A DNA stretch of 64,000 bases from Candidatus Zixiibacteriota bacterium (GCA_017999435.1 JAGNLV010000004.1:62001-126000), one strand, 5' to 3'; positions 6,428-16,247 are shown, counted from the first letter of the stretch. The notes: a model not told the origin generated them from the letters alone. Translations and numbers: made by a program.

Positions 6428-8470
6428 TCAGTTCGGCCCGCCGGCCGCCGTCGGGTTCGACGGTCTCTCCCGCGCCCCGTCGGCCGTCCCCTCGGGCGGG
6501 TCCGCGAGGCGGCCCAGCGCCGCCCGCCCGATGATGAAGGTGATATCGTCGGCCGGCCCCGACAACCCGCAGAACTCCTCGAGCTCGGCCATGAGGGCCG
6601 CCGAGATGCCCGGCAGTTTCACGTCGGGCTGGGCCAATTGCGCCTTCATGAACCGGATGAGCCGGTCGATGCCGTAGTACTGCCCCTCCCGGCTCGACGC
6701 CTCCGTGATCCCGTCGGTAAACATGAAAAACAAGTCCCCGTCCTGCAGCTCGAGCTCGTACTGCTCGAGGCGCTGCTCGAAGGTCGTGTCGATCGCGGCC
6801 GGCACGCCCATGGGCATTCCGGCCGGGTTGAGGGGGCGGATTTCCCCGCTCGCCGCGTGGTAGTACAGGAGGGGGTTGTGGCCGGCCGACACGAAATTCA
6901 GCCTCCGCCGCGCGCTGTCGTACACCGCCAGCATGATCGTGATGAACATCCCGGGCGGGATGTTCTCCCGCAGGTACTCGTGGACGAGGACGAGGGTGCG
7001 CCGCGAGGAGTGCGACTGCCCCGCCTGGATCTGGATCACCGTCCGCAGCATCGACATCACCAGCGAGGCCGGCACCCCCTTGCCCGAAACGTCGGCCACC
7101 GCCAGGCAGTACATGCCCGGGTCGATCTCGAACACGTCGTAGAGGTCGCCCCCGACGACGGCCGCCGCCCGGTAGAACGTGTCGATTTCCAGCCCCGGCA
7201 GATCGGGCAGGCGGCGCGGCATGAGGGTCTTCTGGATCTGCGAGGCCACCTCGATCTCTTTGACCATCTTCTCCCGGGCCACGATGTTTTCGCGGTCCTG
7301 GCTCACCCGGGTCATGAGGTCGTTGAAGGCGCGCGAGATTTCGTAGAACTCCTCCGCGCCCTCCAGCGACAGTTCCGAGCGCAGGTCCCCCGAGGCGAAG
7401 CGCCGGACCCGCTGGGTGATGCGCACGATCGGGTCGACGAAGTAGTTCGACAGGACCCAGATCCCGGCCACCCCCACCATCAGCAGGACGAAAGTGAGGA
7501 CGAGAATGCGCCGGCGCGCCTCGGCCAGCCGCTGCTGGAGCTGCTCGGAGGAATACACGGCGTGGACCGTCCCGAACGACCGGTCCCCCTGCCGGATCGG
7601 CAGCATCAGGTAGCTCAGCGCACGCCCGTTCTCGGAGAACCGGAAGGGCACCCCGACGCGGGCCGCGTGCACCTCCGGCGGGGGCGCGTACGGTTTGCGG
7701 ATGTTGTGGATGTCGTCGGAGTGGGCCAGGATCGTTCCGGCCGTGTCCGTGAGCACCACCTGCCGCAGGATGCCGGCGTTGGAGCGCACGGCGCTCACGA
7801 TCAACTCGTCGAACTCGACGTCCGACCGCCGGTTGATCACGTACCCGGCGGCCTGATCCCCGATCGTGTTCACCAGCGACGCCACCGTCTCGTCGAGGTG
7901 CGATTTCATCTGCCGCGTCGTCTGGCTGTCGAAGTAGTAGTAGGCGCCCCCAACGATGACCAGCACGATGAGGAAGGTCCAGACCGAAAACTTCGCCCGC
8001 AGCGTGGCCATGTGGCGGAGGAAGGGGATGCTCTCGCTGGCCACCGGCTGCGCCTGCTTGATCATCCGCAGTTCATTGTACCCCGCCGAGGAGATGTACT
8101 CCACCGAGTCCATGATCTTCTTGATCATGTAGAACCCCAGCCCCCCCTTGCGGCCCGATTCGACGAGGCGCTGCAGGTCGAGCTTGCCGTCCGACTCCGG
8201 CTGGTACGACCGCCCGGTGTCGATGAGCGAGAAGACGATCATTTTCTTGTAGATCACGATGCGGAGCCGGATGGTCCCCTTCTCGTAGAGGTAGGCGTGG
8301 CGGATGATGTTGGTGGCCCCCTCCTCGATCGCCAGCAGAATGGGCGAGACCTCTTTCCTGGACAGCCCGGCCGAGAGGCAGGCCTCGCGGGTGATGCGCT
8401 GGAGGCTGTCGAGGTATTTCTCCTCCGCCACGACTTCGGCGTTGATCTCTTTGACGGGACGACGGAACAT
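6428..8470 (-). CDS. Membrane protein fusing an RsbW-like ATPase to a HAMP/SpoIIE-type PP2C phosphatase
   Basis: 680 residues from ATG 8470. An ATG at 8506 is less likely because an intrinsic terminator for the upstream gene ends there. The N-terminal 1-140 is an RsbW/SpoIIAB-type HATPase: N-box EEGATNIIRHAY, then DTGRSY, then a G2 stretch GRKGGLGFYMIKK. TM1 lies at about 162-179, a periplasmic region at 180-318, TM2 at about 321-341, then HAMP. The C-terminal SpoIIE/PP2C domain carries metal ligands in VGGDLYDVF, ADVSGKG and FTDGITEA. The protein thus holds the kinase and the phosphatase of a partner switch in one sensor. The STAS protein downstream is the obvious substrate. No clear Shine-Dalgarno precedes either start. 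A TACTAT six nt before ATG 8470 would suit leaderless initiation. Confidence 0.85.
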   Translation of the reverse strand: MFRRPVKEINAEVVAEEKYLDSLQRITREACLSAGLSRKEVSPILLAIEEGATNIIRHAYLYEKGTIRLRIVIYKKMIVFSLIDTGRSYQPESDGKLDLQRLVESGRKGGLGFYMIKKIMDSVEYISSAGYNELRMIKQAQPVASESIPFLRHMATLRAKFSVWTFLIVLVIVGGAYYYFDSQTTRQMKSHLDETVASLVNTIGDQAAGYVINRRSDVEFDELIVSAVRSNAGILRQVVLTDTAGTILAHSDDIHNIRKPYAPPPEVHAARVGVPFRFSENGRALSYLMLPIRQGDRSFGTVHAVYSSEQLQQRLAEARRRILVLTFVLLMVGVAGIWVLSNYFVDPIVRITQRVRRFASGDLRSELSLEGAEEFYEISRAFNDLMTRVSQDRENIVAREKMVKEIEVASQIQKTLMPRRLPDLPGLEIDTFYRAAAVVGGDLYDVFEIDPGMYCLAVADVSGKGVPASLVMSMLRTVIQIQAGQSHSSRRTLVLVHEYLRENIPPGMFITIMLAVYDSARRRLNFVSAGHNPLLYYHAASGEIRPLNPAGMPMGVPAAIDTTFEQRLEQYELELQDGDLFFMFTDGITEASSREGQYYGIDRLIRFMKAQLAQPDVKLPGISAALMAELEEFCGLSGPADDITFIIGRAALGRLADPPEGTADGARERPSNPTAAGGPN

Positions 8471-8508
8471 AGGTCGATAGTATGCGATGGACGGGCCGGC
8501 GTCCATTT

Positions 8509-8536
8509 AAAAAACGCGCGTCCCGGCGGGACCGCG
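8509..8536 (-). terminator. Intrinsic terminator after the PorV-like gene
   Basis: On the minus strand CGCGGTCCC-GCC-GGGAC(G)CGCG forms a stem with one bulged G, followed directly by TTTTTT (8509-8514). It separates the PorV/surface-protein transcript from the partner-switch genes. Confidence 0.7.
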
Positions 8537-8579
8537 GGTCGGGGCGCCGCGCCGTGCCGCCCCGGCAGCCGATGGCCGC

Positions 8580-10415
8580 CTAGTCCTGGTTGTTCGACTT
8601 GAGGCGGAGTCGAGCCTGCTCAATGTTGTCCAGCGTGGCTTCGTTGCCCGGATACCGCTCCAGCACCTTCTCCCACGCGTCGATCGCTTTCTGGTACTCC
8701 TGGTTCCGCATGAAGCGCAGGCCCTCGAGGTACAGCTGCCAGGCCTCGGGATCCTGCTGGATCTCGTCGAGCGTCGGCGGATGCTCAAGCGCGGTCTCGA
8801 TGCGGCGCAGGTACTCCTGGGCCACCGGTTCGTCGGGACTGGCCGAGAGCACGAGCTCGAACTGCCGCCGCGCATCCCCGTACCGGCCGGCCTTAAACAG
8901 GTCGATGCCGGTGTTGAGGTGCCGCCCGACATCGAGACTCCGGGCCAGCGCTTCTTTTCCCCGCTGCGCCGTCACGTTGTTGGGGTCGAGGTAGAGGACG
9001 CGCTCGTAGGCCTCGATCGCGGCGACCGTGTTGCCGTCGCGCCGCGCCTCGCGGGCGGTTTCGAGAGTTTCCGACACCGCAGTCGCCATCGCCGCCTCAA
9101 TCCCCGCCTTGAGCGCCCGCGCCGGCGCGTAGTTCGGATCGACCTCGAAAATCAGCTGGATCATGTCCAAGGCCGCGGGGTAGTACTCTTTCCCCGCGAA
9201 ATTCCGCGCCTGCTCGAGATAGGACGCCATCATCCGGTTCAACTCGTGCTGCCGCTCGAGCAGATCCGTCTGCTCGCTCTGCTGGATCCGCTGCGTGCTC
9301 TCCATGGCCGCGATCGCCCCGATAATCTCCTGATTGTTCTCGTCGAACGCCAGCGCCCGCTGGTAGTAGGTCAGGGCGGAATCAAGCCGGAAGCGGGCGC
9401 GGAATTCGTCCGCCTTCTGCTTGTACAGATTGAACTGCCGCCGCCGCTCTTCCTCGAGCAGATCGGTGCCTTTGCGTAGTTCCGCCAGGCGCTGTTCCTC
9501 AGCCTGCTCGGCGACCGAGGGCCCGATGTCGTAGGAGATGGAGAACCGGTGCGAGTCGGGGATGTAGTCCATCAGCTTGTAGGTGTAGTCGACCTGGAAC
9601 CGCCCGCGGCGGAAGCCGGCACCGAAAGCCAACTGGTCGCGGTCCCAGCCGGCCCGCACGGCATAAGCTCCGGCGAACAGGAGCTCGCCGCCGGTGTGGA
9701 CCCGCACCGCCCGGTCCTCGATCTGCTCCAGCTCGAACGAGATCAGCCCCGCGATGTCGTCGCGAATCCGCAGCCCGCTGACCGACATGCCTCCGGCCAC
9801 CGACAGGGGCGCGGTTTCCTCTTCCTGGTTGAGAGTGAGGCCGGCCGGAATCACGTCCCGCAGCACCATCCCCACCGAAACCTGCTCGTGCGGCCGGGCG
9901 AGCAGCCCGAGATCCGCCCCCACTCCCCAGTTCGAGTAGACGTCGAGCGTCTGGTACACGACTTTGAGCGAGGCCCCGGCGGCGAAGTGGGGGTGGAACC
10001 GCCGCCCGTAGGACAGCAAAATTTGCGATTGCACATAGTCAAACGTGCCGGTTTCAATGAACTCCTCGCGGCGCACGATATCGCCCGTTCCCAGGCGCAT
10101 GACGCCGAGCCCGAACCCCCCGCGCGACACGGTCGGGTACACCCAGGCCGCGTAGTCGTAGATCGTCCCCTCGAGCAGCGACATGTGCATGGCCGTGACT
10201 TCCTGGTAGTCCAGGCGCGTCAGGCCGGCCGGGTTGTAGTAGATGGTCGCCGCGTCGTCGGCCACCGAGGTGAACCCGCCGCCCAATCCGAGCGCCCGCG
10301 CTCCCACGCCGACGGTGAAGGGCGACTCCCGCCCGGCGTCCCCGGCAGTCACCGCCGCGGCCGTCGCCAGCAGCAGCGCCGCCGCCAGCCCGCTCAGAGA
10401 TCGGCGCCCCATCAT
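8580..10415 (-). CDS. PorV/PorQ-family outer-membrane beta-barrel protein with C-terminal TPR domain
   Basis: 611 residues. A signal peptide (about 1-24) is followed by a PorV/PorQ-type barrel: GVGARALGLGGGFTSVADDA and IYYNPAGL at the mature N-terminus are the family hallmark, and the barrel runs to about residue 310. A charged helical linker and several TPR repeats fill the remaining 300 residues. PorV-type proteins are outer-membrane barrels associated with type IX secretion of C-terminal-signal proteins. The start codon lies 1 nt after the stop of a 1218-residue surface protein, so the two are coupled and probably work together. The large soluble TPR extension, presumably periplasmic, is unusual for PorV itself. 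Confidence 0.8.
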   Translation of the reverse strand: MMGRRSLSGLAAALLLATAAAVTAGDAGRESPFTVGVGARALGLGGGFTSVADDAATIYYNPAGLTRLDYQEVTAMHMSLLEGTIYDYAAWVYPTVSRGGFGLGVMRLGTGDIVRREEFIETGTFDYVQSQILLSYGRRFHPHFAAGASLKVVYQTLDVYSNWGVGADLGLLARPHEQVSVGMVLRDVIPAGLTLNQEEETAPLSVAGGMSVSGLRIRDDIAGLISFELEQIEDRAVRVHTGGELLFAGAYAVRAGWDRDQLAFGAGFRRGRFQVDYTYKLMDYIPDSHRFSISYDIGPSVAEQAEEQRLAELRKGTDLLEEERRRQFNLYKQKADEFRARFRLDSALTYYQRALAFDENNQEIIGAIAAMESTQRIQQSEQTDLLERQHELNRMMASYLEQARNFAGKEYYPAALDMIQLIFEVDPNYAPARALKAGIEAAMATAVSETLETAREARRDGNTVAAIEAYERVLYLDPNNVTAQRGKEALARSLDVGRHLNTGIDLFKAGRYGDARRQFELVLSASPDEPVAQEYLRRIETALEHPPTLDEIQQDPEAWQLYLEGLRFMRNQEYQKAIDAWEKVLERYPGNEATLDNIEQARLRLKSNNQD

Positions 10416-10416
10416 G

Positions 10417-13400
10417 CTACTTCACCACCGCCACTTTCATGCGCGCCTCTTCGCCGGTCCGCACCACCTTGACCGCCACGATGTATACGCCGTTGTTCAC
10501 CATCCCGCCTTCACCGTTGCGCCCGTCCCATGCGAACTCGATCCGCACGTCCCCCTGCGGCACCTCGTCCTCGTATACCGTCTCGCCGGTCAGCGTAAAC
10601 ACCCGCACCTCCACGGCCGAAGGCTCGGCGATTTCCAGTTCGAAGCGCGCCGGGCCGACTTTCGGGTTGAACGGGTTGTTCTCAATCACGTAGGATTCCT
10701 CGAGCCCCCGCCCGCGCATCACGTAAGTGCGCGAGAACAGGTACGGTCCGGCCGGCCCCTTCACCCGCACCGGGAAACCGTCGTGCGTTCCCCCCTGGAA
10801 AACGGCCTCGAACCCGTCGGTCTCCAGGCCCAGCGTGAAGGGGGGCGGCAGGCTGTTGACGAATCCGCCCCGGAACGTCAGTGACCGGGTGTGGCCCGAG
10901 GCGATAGTCAATCCGTCGAAAGCAACCGCGATCTGGTCGGCTACCGTCACTTCGGCCGGCACCGGCACACCGTCCTCGAGCACAACGGTGCGGTCGGCGA
11001 CGAACAGCCGCGCGGCATCGGTCGGCCGCCCGGTGCGGTCCCGGACATCCATGCGCATCCGCTCCAGCCGGATGACGGAGACGGTCGACGATCCCTCGTT
11101 GGTCAGATCGATGCGGAACAAGTCCCGGTCTTCACCCGGACTAATCAGGTTGGATCCGAGCTCGGTGACTTTCACGAACAGGTCGGCGTCCTGCGACTCG
11201 ACACGCAGGATAAAGGAGAACTGGTCCTCCTCGATGTGCGCCGGCGCCCCGAGGTTGAGGTCATGGGGAATGCGCAGGAGCCGGAACTGGAACAGGGCCG
11301 CGGTATCGAAGGACGGCGCGGTGAAGGGGAACTCGATGTGGCGTCCGACCGCGATGGGTCCCTCGAGCGTGTCCGGGGCGCCGAAATCGATGCCGCCGGT
11401 GAGCAAGCGGTAGAACCCGCTGTCGACAGCCGCCTCGCCGCGGTTTTCGATCTCCACGGTGAGCCCGAAGGGCGTGCTGTGGTCCACGACGACGGCCGGG
11501 AGCACGCCCCAGAGGCTGTAGGTCAGGCGCAGGTCCGCCGGTAGCTGAATGCGCACCAGCGCCACGTTATCATCGGGCGGCTGCACGACCGCCTGGTCGG
11601 GCGTGTCCGGCTCCGCCCGCACCTGGAATATTTCGCCCGGATTGGGCGCGGCCGCCGCCCGGCAGTCGAAATACACATCCGCCGTGTCTCCCGGCGGAAT
11701 GTGGGCGACCGTTTCTGCGCTGTCATAGGTCGAGTAACCGTCGCTGGTCAGGCGGAGCGTCACCGGCCCCACGTCGATCGTCGAGATATTGGCCACCCGC
11801 GCGAGCAGCCGGAACGCCTGATCGGTGTTCACGTTGGGGGCATTCGGCGCCAGCACGTCGAGCGCCGCCACCCGCACGACCCCGAGACTCCGCACCTCCA
11901 CCCCCTCCCCGCCGAAATCGAGCGCCACCGTGTCGGACACGCCGGCCGATGGGATATATACGACCGCCGTTCCCGCGCAAGCCAGCGTCCCGCCGACCTG
12001 GCTCTCGGGAACAAACAGCGCCTCCGTCGCCATCGGGTTAAGTCCCGGCGCCGGCGCCCCGTCCACCGGGGCAAAACTGGCAAAGGCCGCGAAATCGACC
12101 CCGGTGAGGCCGAACGCCGATTGGACGCCCTGCCACTCCACGTCGTAGGCGACCGCGAGATCGAGATCGAACATGAAAGCCGAGTGGTACCCGCCGGGGA
12201 CTAACCGCGGGCGGAGGGATCCCGGCGCGTAAGTCAACCGCACCGGCTCCAGCACGACGGCGGTATTCGCGGTGAACGCCGCCTCATATATCTGCCCGTC
12301 GGTGTACAGCGTGACGGTCAACTCGTAGGGTGTGGCCGCCGCAGGGATCGCGGGAGCCGCGGCCGGCAGACCGCGATACTGCAGGATCCCGTCCTCGCCG
12401 GCTGTCGCGGCGGCGATGCCGGAGAACAGCGCGGGGCTGATTCCGGCCAGCGCAATGGTAACCCGCGTGGAGTCCACCGGCAATGCCAACCCGCTCACGC
12501 GCACATCGAACCCGAGTTCCAGGGGCATTTCCGGATAAAGTGTATCCGGCCCCAAAGACTCGGACACCAGGTCCAGAGCGATGGGCGCAGTGATCGTCAC
12601 CGGATACAACGCGGTTTGTTCCACCGGGTAGATCCGGCCGCCGATCTCAAACTCCGCCGCCAGGCGGAGCGTCAATTCCGTTTCTCCCTCCGGCAGACCG
12701 GCGGTGGAGATGCTCAGCAAGACCGTATCGGTCCGGCCGTCGGAGCCGCCAACAAAAGTGGCCGTGCCGCCGCCCGCCGGGCTGCTCGCGAAATCCGCTT
12801 CCAGCGCAGCCGGTCCCGCCGGCGCCAGGAGCCCGCGGTTGGAGACAACCACCCGTAGCGCGGTGATCGACTCGGCCGGGAGCGCCGCCGGTGTCCCGCC
12901 GTCCGGCCCCAGCAGCGCGAGAAAGTCATATCCGCTGAACGACACCGGCTCGGTGTCGGACACGGCGTAGGCGGTTCGACCCGAGATCGTCGTTTGCGCC
13001 GTCGGTCCCCGATAGACCACACCGGCTGCGTCAAGATCGATGATGCCGCCGCTGATGAAGGCGTTGTCGTCGAGAAACGCCGGTTCCAGCGCTCCTTCCC
13101 CGCCCATCACCTCCAACGGGTCGGCCGCGAGATCGTGCCCGCCGCAGAGATTGCCGCAAGCATCGAACACGAGCACGCGGGCGGGACCGAAGAGCGGCTG
13201 CCCCACCAGTTGCTGCGGGGGGACATCAAAATCCAGCAGGGCGGCCGGCCCGGCAATCACGGTGATCAGGCCGGAGAGGGCCGTGAGACCTCCAAGGGTC
13301 GCCTGCACCCGCCCACTCCCGACCGTGCGTGTCGCCAGCGTATTGCCGCTCACCGTTCCGATCGCTCCTTCCATGAGCGACCAGCTCACCGGGGGATCAT

Positions 13401-14073
13401 CGACCCGGTTGCCGAATTCGTCGTACCCGGCCGCCCCGAACGCCAGTAGCGTCCCCGCGGTCACCGTCGTATCGGCCGCCGGGAACACCTCCAGCGACTG
13501 AATCGCGCGCGGGTAGATCCGGAATGGATCTGACAGCACCGGGCCGGCCAGAATCATCCCCTGCCGGTCGAACGCCAGACCGGCAGCCTGATAGTAGCCG
13601 GCCGTCTGCGGATTGATTACGTCAGCTATCACCAAAGTGAGCGTTACAAGCGAATCCGTCTCTCCGGGCTGGCCGTAGACGCCGAGCCCGATCGTCACGA
13701 CGTTGTCGGCGATCACGGTTTCCTGGATGACGAACTTGAGTCCGGCGTTGTCGTCGGTGAGCGCCCCCACTTCCGCGTGGTGCAGGCTGAATCCCTCGGG
13801 GAACGAGAACACGAACCCGCCGAGGCTGTTCACCAGAATCCACGGTGCGGTCACCCGGCAGGTGAGCGTGTAGCGCGCGGTGTCCGCGGCCACGGAATCG
13901 TCAAGCGCCACGGCAAACTCCCGGAACTCGACATAGACCGCAGATGACGGAGGCGCCAGGCGGCCCTCGCGGAGCAACGGACCATAGGTGTTACTGATTG
14001 CCTGGAGATCGACGGCGCCGAAGGCACGGGCCGCGAGGAGGACAGAAAGGAGTATCTTAAGCGTCAACTTCAT
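10417..14073 (-). CDS. Large secreted surface protein with Ig-like domains and a FlgD/T9SS-like C-terminal domain
   Basis: 1218 residues from ATG 14073, chosen because it opens a signal peptide (KLTLKILLSVLLAARAFG). The rest looks like a string of beta-sandwich domains: a Big-like Ig domain near residues 210-330 (TVTAGTLLAFGAAGYDEFG) and later CARDB-like repeats (ANISTIDVGPVTLRL, IENRGEAAVDSG). The final 85 residues match the FlgD-Ig/type IX sorting style (AVEVRVFTLTGETVYEDE, WDGRNGEGG, NNGVYIVAVKVV). No catalytic motif is seen. It is followed by the PorV-like gene with a 1-nt gap. Adhesion or cell-surface structure is a reasonable guess. Ligand unknown. Confidence 0.75.
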   Translation of the reverse strand: MKLTLKILLSVLLAARAFGAVDLQAISNTYGPLLREGRLAPPSSAVYVEFREFAVALDDSVAADTARYTLTCRVTAPWILVNSLGGFVFSFPEGFSLHHAEVGALTDDNAGLKFVIQETVIADNVVTIGLGVYGQPGETDSLVTLTLVIADVINPQTAGYYQAAGLAFDRQGMILAGPVLSDPFRIYPRAIQSLEVFPAADTTVTAGTLLAFGAAGYDEFGNRVDDPPVSWSLMEGAIGTVSGNTLATRTVGSGRVQATLGGLTALSGLITVIAGPAALLDFDVPPQQLVGQPLFGPARVLVFDACGNLCGGHDLAADPLEVMGGEGALEPAFLDDNAFISGGIIDLDAAGVVYRGPTAQTTISGRTAYAVSDTEPVSFSGYDFLALLGPDGGTPAALPAESITALRVVVSNRGLLAPAGPAALEADFASSPAGGGTATFVGGSDGRTDTVLLSISTAGLPEGETELTLRLAAEFEIGGRIYPVEQTALYPVTITAPIALDLVSESLGPDTLYPEMPLELGFDVRVSGLALPVDSTRVTIALAGISPALFSGIAAATAGEDGILQYRGLPAAAPAIPAAATPYELTVTLYTDGQIYEAAFTANTAVVLEPVRLTYAPGSLRPRLVPGGYHSAFMFDLDLAVAYDVEWQGVQSAFGLTGVDFAAFASFAPVDGAPAPGLNPMATEALFVPESQVGGTLACAGTAVVYIPSAGVSDTVALDFGGEGVEVRSLGVVRVAALDVLAPNAPNVNTDQAFRLLARVANISTIDVGPVTLRLTSDGYSTYDSAETVAHIPPGDTADVYFDCRAAAAPNPGEIFQVRAEPDTPDQAVVQPPDDNVALVRIQLPADLRLTYSLWGVLPAVVVDHSTPFGLTVEIENRGEAAVDSGFYRLLTGGIDFGAPDTLEGPIAVGRHIEFPFTAPSFDTAALFQFRLLRIPHDLNLGAPAHIEEDQFSFILRVESQDADLFVKVTELGSNLISPGEDRDLFRIDLTNEGSSTVSVIRLERMRMDVRDRTGRPTDAARLFVADRTVVLEDGVPVPAEVTVADQIAVAFDGLTIASGHTRSLTFRGGFVNSLPPPFTLGLETDGFEAVFQGGTHDGFPVRVKGPAGPYLFSRTYVMRGRGLEESYVIENNPFNPKVGPARFELEIAEPSAVEVRVFTLTGETVYEDEVPQGDVRIEFAWDGRNGEGGMVNNGVYIVAVKVVRTGEEARMKVAVVK

Positions 14074-14321
14074 CTGTTTCAGGCGTTGGAACCTACCTAC
14101 CGGGTGTAGAAATCCTAGCGTCGCAAAAAGCAAAGTCTATGCCCTCAAACTTCGCTATCGCTGTTGCAGACTGACATGCCCGCGAGTTCGCTCCGCCGGG
14201 CCGGACGGTACGGTAACGTATTGGCATGGAATCGGTTGGAGAATCGTGAGGAAAGCGAGAACGTCCGCTGCGGGCGATTGCCGACCAAAAGATCCATCCT
14301 GTCCGCCCGGAACCGAAACGA

Positions 14322-14339
14322 TGCGCAAGCGCTTGCGCA
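14322..14339 (-). terminator. Perfect 18-bp palindrome just after folD (possible weak terminator)
   Basis: TGCGCAAGCGCTTGCGCA is fully self-complementary and begins 6 nt past the folD stop. As RNA it can fold to a 7-bp stem with a GCGC loop, but only a short UCGUUU follows. It could equally be a protein-binding operator. The rest of the 272-nt gap to the surface-protein gene has nothing I can name. Confidence 0.35.
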
Positions 14340-14345
14340 CTTTAG

Positions 14346-15251
14346 CTAGGTGCTTGCATAGTCGGTTGCGCCGACCAGTGCGAGTTCGGCCGCCGCCACG
14401 GTGTTGGACATCAGCATCGCGATTGTCATCGGGCCGACGCCGCCCGGCACCGGGGTAATCCACGAGGCCCGCTCGGCGCAGGCTTCGTAGTCGCAGTCCC
14501 CGACCAGGCGATACCCCTTCTTGGCCGATTCGTCCTCCACCCGGTTGACGCCGACATCGATCACCACCGCCCCCGGCTTGACCATATCGCCCGTGATAGT
14601 CTGCGGCCGGCCGATCGCGGCGATCACGATGTCGGCGCGCCGGACCACGGCGGCGAGATTTGCGGTCCGCGAGTGCGCCACCGTCACCGTGGCATTCGCC
14701 CAGGCCGCCTTCTGCAGCAGCATCGCGGCCACCGGTTTGCCGACAATATTCGACCGCCCGACAACCACGACTTCTTTCCCCGCCGGATCGAGGCCGTAAA
14801 ATTCGAGCAGCTTGACGATGCCGTGCGGCGTGCAGGGTAGCAGCCGGGGAAATCCGAGGGCCATCATCCCGACGTTGTAGGGGTGAAAGCCGTCGACGTC
14901 TTTGCCCGGTCTAATCGCCAGGGTGACCGCCATCTCATCGATGTGCCGGGGCAGGGGCGACTGCACGAGCACGCCGTGGATTTTCGGATTCGCGTTGAGA
15001 TCGGCCACGATGCGCATCAGCTCGTCCTGTCCGATATCCGCCGGCCGCCGAATCACCTCGGAGTAGAGGCCGATCTCCTCGCACTTCTTGGCTTTCGACC
15101 GCACGTAGGTCGCCGAGGCCGGATCCTCGCCCACGAGGACGGCCGCCAGTCCGGGCGTCACCCCCCGCTCCCGGAGGGCCGCGATGCGCGGCTGGAGGCG
15201 GTCCAGCACGCTGGCTGCGACTTCTTTTCCGTCGATAATCTTCGCGCTCAT
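14346..15251 (-). CDS. folD: Bifunctional methylenetetrahydrofolate dehydrogenase/cyclohydrolase
   Basis: 301 residues, normal length for FolD. It interconverts 5,10-methylene-THF, 5,10-methenyl-THF and 10-formyl-THF with NADP, in the cytosolic one-carbon pathway. Visible signatures are the catalytic-lysine region [13 protein letters not shown], the VQSPLP loop, the [12 protein letters not shown] block, the NADP-binding [11 protein letters not shown] turn and the C-terminal [11 protein letters not shown] motif. The ATG overlaps the stop of the metallophosphoesterase gene (TGATG), so the two are translated in tandem. Confidence 0.96.
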   Translation of the reverse strand: MSAKIIDGKEVAASVLDRLQPRIAALRERGVTPGLAAVLVGEDPASATYVRSKAKKCEEIGLYSEVIRRPADIGQDELMRIVADLNANPKIHGVLVQSPLPRHIDEMAVTLAIRPGKDVDGFHPYNVGMMALGFPRLLPCTPHGIVKLLEFYGLDPAGKEVVVVGRSNIVGKPVAAMLLQKAAWANATVTVAHSRTANLAAVVRRADIVIAAIGRPQTITGDMVKPGAVVIDVGVNRVEDESAKKGYRLVGDCDYEACAERASWITPVPGGVGPMTIAMLMSNTVAAAELALVGATDYAST

Positions 15252-16138
15252 CAGACCTCTTCCCCGTCGGCTTCATTGTCGAATTCCTCCTCCGGCGCCG
15301 CGTCCTCCGTCCCGTCGGCCGGCGCGATGTCGGTGGGCCGGAAGGTGGCGATGTCGAAGGGGTACATGATCCGCTCGATCCGGTGAGCCCGCCCCGTCTC
15401 CGATTCGATCGTGAGGACGGCGCCGGCCAGCCGGCAGTCTCCCTCGGCCGTGTTGAAGCGCTTCGGCATCCCCGTGAGAAAGCGCTCGAGCGACGGCTCT
15501 TTGTCCATGCCGATGATCGAATCGTAGGGCCCCGTCATCCCCACATCGGTGATGTAGGCCGTCCCTTTCGGCGTCACCTGCTCGTCGGCCGTGGCCACGT
15601 GGGTGTGCGTGCCGATCACCGCCGACACCTTGCCGTCGAGCCAGTAGAGCATGGCCTGCTTTTCGGAGGTGGCTTCGGCGTGCATGTCGACGATGATCAC
15701 GCTGGTTTCCCGCCGCACCTCCTCGACCAGCCGCCGGGCCACCTGGAAGGGGCAGTCGATATCCTTCATGTAGGTCCGTCCCATCAGGTTGATCACGGCG
15801 ATGGTGACTCCGTCCACCCGGTCGACCGAGCACCCGCGGCCGGGGACGCCCTCGGGGAAATTCGCCGGCCGGAGCATGCGGGGGTTCTCGTTGAGGTACC
15901 GGATGATGTCGTACCGGTCCCAGATGTGGTTTCCCGAGGTCTGCACGTTCACGCCGTAGGCGAACACCTTGCGCGCCATCTCGGCCGTGATCCCGAAGCC
16001 GCCGGCGGCGTTTTCGGAGTTGGCGATGACGTAGTGCGCGCCGTACTTCCGCCGCAGCGGTTTGACCATGTGCGCCAGCGCCTGGCGGCCGACTTTGCCG
16101 CAGACATCGGCGATAAACAACACGGTGACTAACGACAT
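15251..16138 (-). CDS. YmdB-like (TIGR00282) metallophosphoesterase
   Basis: 295 residues from ATG 16138. The 25 upstream in-frame codons are not conserved in character, and [15 protein letters not shown] is the usual N-terminus. Metal-site motifs of the calcineurin-like fold are visible: [33 protein letters not shown] and GTHTHV. The family member YmdB of Bacillus is a cyclic-nucleotide phosphodiesterase. The rny-ymdB neighbourhood seen here is the classical arrangement in Firmicutes and elsewhere. The C-terminal 40 residues are an acidic tail ([12 protein letters not shown]) beyond the domain. It is coupled to folD by a 1-nt overlap. Confidence 0.9.
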   Translation of the reverse strand: MSLVTVLFIADVCGKVGRQALAHMVKPLRRKYGAHYVIANSENAAGGFGITAEMARKVFAYGVNVQTSGNHIWDRYDIIRYLNENPRMLRPANFPEGVPGRGCSVDRVDGVTIAVINLMGRTYMKDIDCPFQVARRLVEEVRRETSVIIVDMHAEATSEKQAMLYWLDGKVSAVIGTHTHVATADEQVTPKGTAYITDVGMTGPYDSIIGMDKEPSLERFLTGMPKRFNTAEGDCRLAGAVLTIESETGRAHRIERIMYPFDIATFRPTDIAPADGTEDAAPEEEFDNEADGEEV

Positions 16139-16219
16139 GAGTGAACTTTCCAGGGCGGGCCGACTGTTTTCCCGCGGCCGGGGCGCCCACCGCTTCCACC
16201 CTGCCGGCCGCACAGACTA

Positions 16220-16247
16220 AAGGCGGAGTTTACAACAACTCCGCCTT
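16220..16247 (-). terminator. Hairpin terminator after rny
   Basis: Perfect 11-bp inverted repeat (AAGGCGGAGTT, 6-nt loop, AACTCCGCCTT) lying 46 nt past the rny stop in the 154-nt gap before the metallophosphoesterase gene. The T-run after the stem is short, so it may only attenuate or protect the 3' end. Confidence 0.55.
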
